Shown: piece by piece, positions 57,437 to 64,000 of the stretch
Position numbering within the stretch: the stretch's first letter is position 1
Layout of the letters: every line of letters starts with the position of its first letter
Assembly (NCBI GenBank): GCA_963995525.1
Contig: OZ023205.1
Location: 40,879,379-40,943,378, forward strand
DNA: 64,000 bases
Reading direction: 5' to 3'
From: Escarpia spicata
Taxonomy: Eukaryota; Annelida; Polychaeta; Sabellida; Siboglinidae
Program-made: the position numbers and the translations under genes
Notes under the pieces: model-generated
What the model saw: the letters and a program-made list of their open reading frames with translations, nothing else
What the model was told of the DNA's origin: nothing
The model's database searches: none

Positions 57437-57442
57437 AATAAA
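57437..57442 (+). promoter_or_regulatory. Possible distal poly(A) signal of PGGHG
   Basis: AATAAA followed by TG-rich sequence (gttgttattgtc), about 270 bp after the stop and 46 bp before a TIR element. Confidence 0.55.
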
Positions 57443-57488
57443 TGTGGACTGCATGTTGTTATTGTCAACCCTGTTTATATACCTTTTG

Positions 57489-58619
57489 CAAGAATACTCT
57501 ATCTCAATAGGATAGCCTACTCGGCTCATATCGTCCGTGCTTCCAGCGAAAGTGGTGCCATCTACGTAAATGCGTGCAAGGAGAGAAATGGCTCAGGTGC
57601 TTTCCTACACGGGTAGTGGGGAATATTGTGCTTGTTGGGCACATGATATGGCTAAGCCAGGTTGATAATTATGAATCATGTCCAAATTGATTTGGCACGT
57701 GATGTGGTCAGACCTGGTCAATGAAGATATATTAATATATTTAATAAAATGGCTAAAGCTATGACCCTTTTCCCTGTACAGTTAACAAGGTTTTGCCATT
57801 AGGATTTTTCCTCAAATCAATGGTGTATGCTTTTGATATGTTTTTTATAAAGAAATCGTGCGATTTAAAAAAATTGTTTTGGAGTACATAGATTTTCATG
57901 CCATCACATTCATGTCTGCAATAACGTAGTATTTTTAAATACCAGAAATTGTGGTTCAAGTGTAGTTAAACATGCCTACATAAATCATAATTATATCGCA
58001 TGCAGTAAAATCAAGAATACTACATTTAATAGGAGAGTGCATTAAATATTGTATTACTAATCGGTCCCTTTTATTGGCTGGTTCCACTTGTTGACATTTT
58101 TATAATTGGCTAGTGCGTAAATGTGGGGGCTGCATTCACAGACGGTATTTAGGCAGTTACTGTGGTCAATACAATTGACATACACACACCAGTGTCATTG
58201 AATCACACACAATTTACAAATACATTTTGGCGACGTTGTTAACACCAAATAACAGAAATCTCCAGCCGAATGCACTACCACAAATGTTACGTGACCTCTT
58301 CCGTTGGCACAGCTTTACGGTTAAATATACGCCACATTTTGCGAATATTCATATCGTAACTGTTTCGAGAATACCACTTGCGAAAAATTCCACTTGAAGA
58401 ACATGTTTTGAATGTACATTAATCCAGTCAGACTATTATTATATGCAAACTGAGCAAAACAAGAGATGCAGGCCAATATTGATCAAGCTGTCAAAACCAG
58501 CTGAACTGTCTCACAGTGGCTAGCACATATTTACGGCAATGACGCCACTTTCGTTGGATCACACGAATGCCAGTCAATATGAGCCGAGTGGACTTTCCTA
58601 TTGAGATATAGTATTCTTG
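57489..58619. mobile_element. TIR element just downstream of PGGHG
   Basis: Long inverted ends: CAAGAATACTCTATCTCAAT on the left, and on the right the reverse complement of CAAGAATACTATATCTCAAT, continuing with aggatagcctactcggctcat / aggaaagtccactcggctcat and cgaaagtgg. Possible 7-bp target duplication CCTTTTG / CCTTTAG with one mismatch. No transposase ORF inside. Confidence 0.75.
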
Positions 58620-59340
58620 CCTTTAGTACCAATTTATTTATTGGTTTAAAACTGACGTCCAATTTTCCTGCTTCAAACTCCAAGACAAGGCAGAATATAG
58701 TTATGCCATGGTCATTGTCTGATGCATTACCCGTGTGAAATTGTAACAGCTGAAAATCATCTATCTTTTGGTATTCGTATCAGCATTGCACATTACATGT
58801 GCCCACTTTCTATTCATCCAACAAATACATGTCACATTGAACGAATTACACATGGTTTTACCTAAAATAAATTATTTATACTTCAGTGAAGTACTGTTCT
58901 TTAGATGATGTTCAGACAATGCCCTGGATACCGTATGTACAAATATTGCTCGCATGTACGTATTCACACGCACACTGAGAGGGACAGTGAAGACATACGC
59001 CATACACTGGACAACTACTTGTACGTGGTCAGTCAGTTTGAATAGTTGATAGTAAGTCCCAAATGTACACAGGCGTGTGTTCAACAAGCGTACGCACAAG
59101 CACACATGAACACACGCACACATGCATGCACATCCAGACCTACACGCACACATACATACGTATATTACACGACAGACGCATAACCGTACGCAAGCACATA
59201 TGTATGCACACACAGATACACATGCATACATGTGGACATTACACGTATGACAGATGCATAACCGCACGCACAACAACACACGCACGCATACGCACGCACA
59301 CACACACACACCTGAGATGCTAATGATACGACGATACATT
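58620..59340. repeat. Intergenic region with CA/CGCA-rich repeat
   Basis: 59058-59325 is rich in cacacgcacg words and includes a diverged duplication (ttacacgacagacgcataaccgtacgc / ttacacgtatgacagatgcataaccgcacgc, about 94 bp apart). ORFs here are Thr/His or Cys/Val artefacts. Confidence 0.7.
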
Positions 59341-60312
59341 CTAGCTAAGTGTATCATCTACAGACGCTGTATCATCCACAGATGCTGTGTCGTCAGGTGT
59401 ATTCTGTGCGACACTGTTCTGTCCTTCAGGATTCTCTGGGTCAGAGTTCAACTGAAACACCTTTTCATCTTCAATGTCGCTGTCGACTTGTGCAGACGGC
59501 GTCGAGACACACGAAAGTGTATCATAACCGCTCGACCCAGACATTGTCCGATACGCCGACCGCGAGTTGCCGTTCGAGAACGTCCTATTGTTCGTCGTCG
59601 CCGACAACGTCTGTGTCGCGTACGAGCCCCTCCTATACCTGAAGGGTACCCGCAACTTATACACACCTGCAACAAATGCCATCGACAACTCGTCCATGTC
59701 GACTCCATCCGGGAACTCGATCGTCACGTCCTTGCTCAGTTTCGGCCCGCCACTTACAGGCGTCGAGCCTGACAGTACGACCACGTGACCGGTGGTCACG
59801 TGGTGCACGTCCAACGTGAACTCGCCCATGAGGACGTTGACGGTGTAGACGCGGCGTCCGTCGTCGTCGTTGATCACCTTGGCACGGATGACATTCGTCA
59901 TCTGCTGCGCCATCGAGTTGGCCCTGTCCCGCAGCGGCCGACGCCGGCGTCTGTTCCTGTTCGGCTCGCTACTTCCCGCGTCCCGTTGAGCGATGCTAAG
60001 CTCCAGTTTCTCCGATAGAAGCTGCTCGAAGTATGTTTTATTCTCCAACAGTCCCAGCTTCATCATTCGTTCCTCCAGTTTGCGTTGTGCCGCGATGTCG
60101 CCACCGCTCTTCGTCCACTCGTGACGGACGTTGTTGGGACTTCCGCTGTCCGCCATGTTGTTAGTAGAACTATGTCGTCTGTTGTCGTGGTGTCCACTGT
60201 CGACTTTCATGTTGCCCAATGATGTGCACTGACGCCAAGTCGCCTGCGCTCCTAAAACAAAGATTAAAATGATCAACATGGCGAACGTTTGTAAGGTAAC
60301 GAGATACAACAT
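59341..60312 (-). CDS. Protein with C-terminal HSP20/alpha-crystallin-like domain
   Basis: An uninterrupted 323-codon frame. Residues about 95-185 form an amphipathic region and a basic patch (NRNRRRRRPLRDR). The following about 80 residues read as an alpha-crystallin-type beta sandwich: RRVYTVNVLMGEFTLDVH, VVVLSG, DVTIEFPDGVDMDELS, then GVYKLRVPF, equivalent to the GxLxVxxP strand. The tail is Ser/Asp-rich with repeated DDTASV (18-bp DNA repeat). The first 25 residues look like a signal peptide (LIILIFVLGAQA). However, the same DNA reads as a splice acceptor (atctttgttttag| at 60252), in which case translation would begin at a later Met or in an upstream exon. By family it would be a chaperone-like protein. 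No canonical heat-shock element was found upstream. Confidence 0.7.
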   Translation of the reverse strand: MLYLVTLQTFAMLIILIFVLGAQATWRQCTSLGNMKVDSGHHDNRRHSSTNNMADSGSPNNVRHEWTKSGGDIAAQRKLEERMMKLGLLENKTYFEQLLSEKLELSIAQRDAGSSEPNRNRRRRRPLRDRANSMAQQMTNVIRAKVINDDDGRRVYTVNVLMGEFTLDVHHVTTGHVVVLSGSTPVSGGPKLSKDVTIEFPDGVDMDELSMAFVAGVYKLRVPFRYRRGSYATQTLSATTNNRTFSNGNSRSAYRTMSGSSGYDTLSCVSTPSAQVDSDIEDEKVFQLNSDPENPEGQNSVAQNTPDDTASVDDTASVDDTLS

Positions 60313-60761
60313 TCGATTGACGGTTAATTGGGCAGTTAATTCGGCTGATCGTTGTTTACTTGATACTCTCTAGTGGGATATGCAAATCATTAGCCTATGT
60401 TACCTCTAATAAAATAATTTCCTAACGACCGTTTAATCAAATAGTAAACACAAAATGAGCCACTAGTGTGTTCTTTAAGAACGTCTTCATTTATTTATTT
60501 ATTTAACTTAATCTTGATTAGGAAAACGTAACACTATCGAAAATGTGCGAAGTGCTGGACGCTCCTGCAGCAACATATTTCACATTTTCTTACGCGGGAT
60601 AGGTGAAACCATCTGTACGTGGTCATAGATCCACATAGGTAACATAGTAGAAAGCATAACAGGGGATGTATGCATTATGCGAGTGAGAGTAAATCTGATA
60701 TATCCTGTCATGGCGACTGCTGGGGCCGAGCTCTTACTCCCGCCATGTCTGTCCACACGCC
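60313..60761. other. 5' flank of the HSP20-like gene
   Basis: AT-rich. It contains the short palindrome gttctttaagaac (about 60470), whose TTC/GAA spacing does not fit a standard heat-shock element. Confidence 0.3.
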
Positions 60762-61615
60762 GCTATCCCTCATTGCCATTAGCGACACTATTGGAACTAT
60801 CCCTCATTGCCATTAGCGACACTATTGGAGCTATCCCCCATTGCCGTCAGCGACACTATTGGAACTATCCCTCATTGCCATTAGCGACACTATTGGAGCT
60901 ATCCCCCATTGCCGTCAGCGACACTATTGGAACTATCCCTCATTGCCGTCAGCGACACTATTGGAACTATCCCTCATTGCCATTAGCGACACTATTGGAG
61001 CTATCCCCCATTGCCGTCAGCGACATTATTGGAACTATCCCTCATTGCCGTCAGCGACACTGTTGGAGCTATCCCTCATTGCCGTCAGCGACACTATTGG
61101 AACTATCCCTCATTGCCATTAGCGACACTATTGGAGCTATCCCCCATTGCCGTCAGCGACACTATTGGAACTATCCCTCATTGCCATTAGCGACACTATT
61201 GGAGCTATCCCTCATTGCCGTCAGCGACACTATTGGAGCTATCCCTCATTGTCGTTAGCGACACTATTGGAGCTATCCCTCATTGCCGTTAGCGACACTA
61301 TTTGAACTATCCCCCATTGCCGTTAGCGACATTATTGGAGCTATCCCTCATTGCCGTTAGCGACACTGTTGGAGCTATCCCTCATTGCCGTTAGCGACAC
61401 TGTTGGAGCTATCCCTCATTGCCGTTAGCGACACTGTTGGAGCTATCCCTCATTCTCGTTAGCGACACTATTGGAGCTATCCCTCATTGCCGTTGGCGAC
61501 ACTATTGGATCTATCCATCATGGCCGTTAGCGACACTATTGGAGCTATCCCTCATTACCGTTAGCGACACTTTTGGAGATATCCCTCATTGCCTTTAGCG
61601 ACACTATTTTAGCTG
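60762..61615. repeat. 34-bp satellite array, about 25 copies
   Basis: The unit begins ctatccctcattgccgt and ends tagcgacactattggag. The left half alternates two variants (gccattagc...ggag and gccgtcagc...ggaa), giving a 68-bp higher-order period. The right half is mostly gccgttagc units, with decay at the end. Since 34 is not a multiple of 3 and the unit lacks stops, plus-strand frames stay open across it. Confidence 0.95.
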
Positions 61616-64000
61616 AAACAGACAACAAGGGCGTGTTTAATGTCCTTATTGTTCCCATATTGGGACGCTGAATGGCCTCAGCAGTCAATGAAACGTCTGT
61701 AGTTGAATACAGTAGGGTGAAAGCATACACCAAAAGCGTGGACGAGCCATGAGGATGCGTGATCACGGAGGATAAGTCATACGAGACCTACGTCAAATCG
61801 CTGCATCGAAGTCTAGCATGACAACCGCTAACAGTTTCGCAATACCCCATAATCAATGAATCAGCGTGCCGTCGGCTCGAAACGCTGGTCACTTGCCGCT
61901 TACCACTTTCCCACAGTTTCCAAACGCTTCGTCATCATGGGTGTGCCGAGTTGTGTCCTTGGTTTGATAACGTCAAAAGAGCCTCACCATAAGCGTATAT
62001 AAATGATAGCGTAACAACGCTCGAGAGGGTCATTCGTGGGTGTTGGAGGAGCGTGTGAAAGAAAAAAGGGAACACATCAAAAGACCACATTTGAACTGCA
62101 TGCATATACTTAGTAAAGATGCCGAAAATGAAGCGTGTTCCAAATGGAAATAATGTTTGCGCATCCGTTGAGACGTTCTGTTGAAACTGAACAAACGAAA
62201 CGCGGACGAGACGTTCAATGATTAACCAATTAGTAAAAGCGACACGCCCGTGTATTTATAGAGTGGCAATAACCGCCCCAGGCTGTCGTTGCATGTCATA
62301 GTAAAGATGACATGTGTAGTTATTCATCCGCAGCGCGCAGATACGAGTCCTTGCTGACAACCGAGCCCTGTTCCGGGTGAAACAACAGACACCCATCGAA
62401 CGACTCACCTAGAGCTTTATTGCTTTAGTTTTATCGGCGGAAGTAGCATGAAAGAACGCCAAAACTATAAATGTGTGTATATTAATAGAGGAGCTGTCTA
62501 CTGGAGCAGCGATGCGTCTTTCCGCTGTAAATCGGAGATAATGTCAATGAAGATCAGATGTCGGGCTCACGCTACATTTAGTTGTAACAGGATAATCACT
62601 CAACAACAAAGGCTGAAATTCGACTTACACACGACGCGATGAGCGAGGCGGGGAATGGACGATGTCAGAGCCGTGGAGTGGTGCTGTCGGGCCGCTGACT
62701 CGTCAACCCAACAGCGGTCTTACATCACGACGCTCAGGCGCGTCTGAAAGAAAGACATGATATATACTGCGAGTCCGGCATGCGAGGGTAATAAAGTGCA
62801 TATATAGTATATTATAGGGCCTGCTGTACATACGTACGTATACATACTTAGGCACACAAACATACATTGATGCACATAGACACGCCTAGACACTTATAGA
62901 CACATACATGCGCTCGCATGCACGCCGCGCGTACACACACATATGCCCACACGAACGCACGCACGCACACATACACACGTGCAGTCATACAATCTTACAT
63001 GTTATTCACGCATGTTGCACACACTCTGTGCACACAAATGCACATTCATTGGTGTTATACCAAAATAAACAATGTAGAGCTATAAATGAAGGTGGTTAGG
63101 TTGCGAAGCGTCAACTCCACTGCCTTGACTTAGACGATCTAACTCTCACTCCCTCTTGAAAAGCTTGCCGCAAACATAACTATAGAGTAAGTTGTTACAA
63201 TAACGGTTGCTTCGACACCCGCTCCATCCCTTGTTACGTAGGGTGTTTTATGTGGTGTCGCCGCTTCGTCACTTGTCTAGCCCCTTGTCCATCGTGAAGA
63301 TGGACGGGTGTCGGAGAGCACTTCGTGACACTGCGAACACAACAAGGTTTGACTTGACTGACAGCTAAGGTTATATCGCAGCTCCAAACTGAATATATCG
63401 GCACTAAGTCATGGCATTTTGGATCATCTACAAATTACGTACGCAGTGAGGTGGTAATCGCGTAAGTTATGCGTGGAGGTGGGCATACGTGTAGGTTACA
63501 GCCATATATATTGTGCGTAATGTAGGTATAGGGCCCTATACTATACAGGATCAGACCTTAACTGCGTACGGTGTAGGTTTAAGCTTTAGAGGGAATGGCT
63601 CGGGGAGGGTCGTTTTTCAACGATTTCTCCGCGTACACGTAAATTGTGGAGGATCGTTTAATCTCTCTCTCCCGGACCAATATACACATAACGTTAATCG
63701 TTATTAATATTAACCGTTCAATATTATGTCGTGATATGCCTACGTGTTGCATTGTATGTTAGGCCCTACTTATCTTGTCTATTTGAATCACAGATTCCCG
63801 AGTGCCACTAAGCATATATACGAAAGTAGGCCGTTGCATCAGTGTAGGGACATATGACCCCTGTGTTTGACCTTCCACCCTTCGTTATTAAGGAATGCCG
63901 CAAAACCACCAACCCCGCAATTAGACCTACACATCTCGCACATTTTACGTCCATTCATCACGACTGCTGAAACCGTCGGTCCTGCAATTAGCGACCACAT
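61616..64000. other. No gene recognised; CA/CGCA-rich run
   Basis: A run of tacgtacgta, cacacata and cgcacgcac words lies at about 62825-62985. Short frames (62448-62642, 63513-63707) have no domain, splice or composition support. Confidence 0.4.

Noticed and set aside
60470..60485. Heat-shock element upstream of the HSP20-like gene
   Set aside because: TTC and GAA units are spaced by four or five bases rather than two.
60677..61258. 193-codon ORF as a repeat protein
   Set aside because: It is produced by the stop-free 34-bp satellite; no start context, splice or conservation evidence.
60762..61615. CRISPR-like array (also considered for 625-760)
   Set aside because: Repeats are directly contiguous without unique spacers and the genome is eukaryotic.

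Overview
The window is nuclear DNA of an animal with long, transposon-filled introns. Spliceosomal GT-AG introns, metazoan domain architectures (SH3/WW/PH RhoGAP, GH65 collagen-sugar glucosidase, alpha-crystallin fold) and AT-rich sequence packed with LINEs, TIR elements and satellites suggest a marine invertebrate, most plausibly a lophotrochozoan such as a mollusc. The species-level guess is inference only.

Three host genes can be supported. (1) Positions 1-12948, minus strand: the 5' part of an ARHGAP27/ARHGAP12-type RhoGAP gene. It has an SH3 exon, three WW-domain segments, two linker exons and the first residues of a PH domain; all recognised exons are phase 0, and the gene leaves the window on the left. 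(2) Positions 37876-57168, plus strand: a complete 12-exon gene for protein-glucosylgalactosylhydroxylysine glucosidase (PGGHG, formerly ATHL1). The joined coding sequence is exactly 760 codons. The spacing of its three catalytic carboxylates equals that reported for the human enzyme, and it carries an N-terminal membrane anchor. (3) Positions 59341-60312, minus strand: a single-ORF protein with a C-terminal HSP20/alpha-crystallin-like domain.

The 13-37 kb interval is almost entirely mobile or repetitive DNA: LINE copies (some nested or frameshifted), a Ty3/gypsy pol fragment with an LTR, an SGNH-hydrolase pseudogene, three tandem-repeat blocks and several TIR element families. One TIR family has two copies, at 21.7 and 27.8 kb, and one of these is itself split by a second element with a clean AGCT duplication. 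A 2.6 kb element at 33934-36571 has arrays of a GGTGAATTCGGCC motif at both ends and may form an intron of a small minus-strand gene.

PGGHG introns hold a 1.5 kb near-palindrome with tRNA-like cores, a LINE interrupted by another LINE, a MITE 13 bp past a splice donor, and a tandem array built from copies of the start of exon 10 with its splice acceptor. To the right, a TIR element follows the PGGHG poly(A) signal. Beyond the HSP20-like gene lies a 34-bp satellite of about 25 copies, then 2.4 kb in which no gene is recognised.

No prokaryotic features, CRISPR array, rRNA or functional tRNA were seen.
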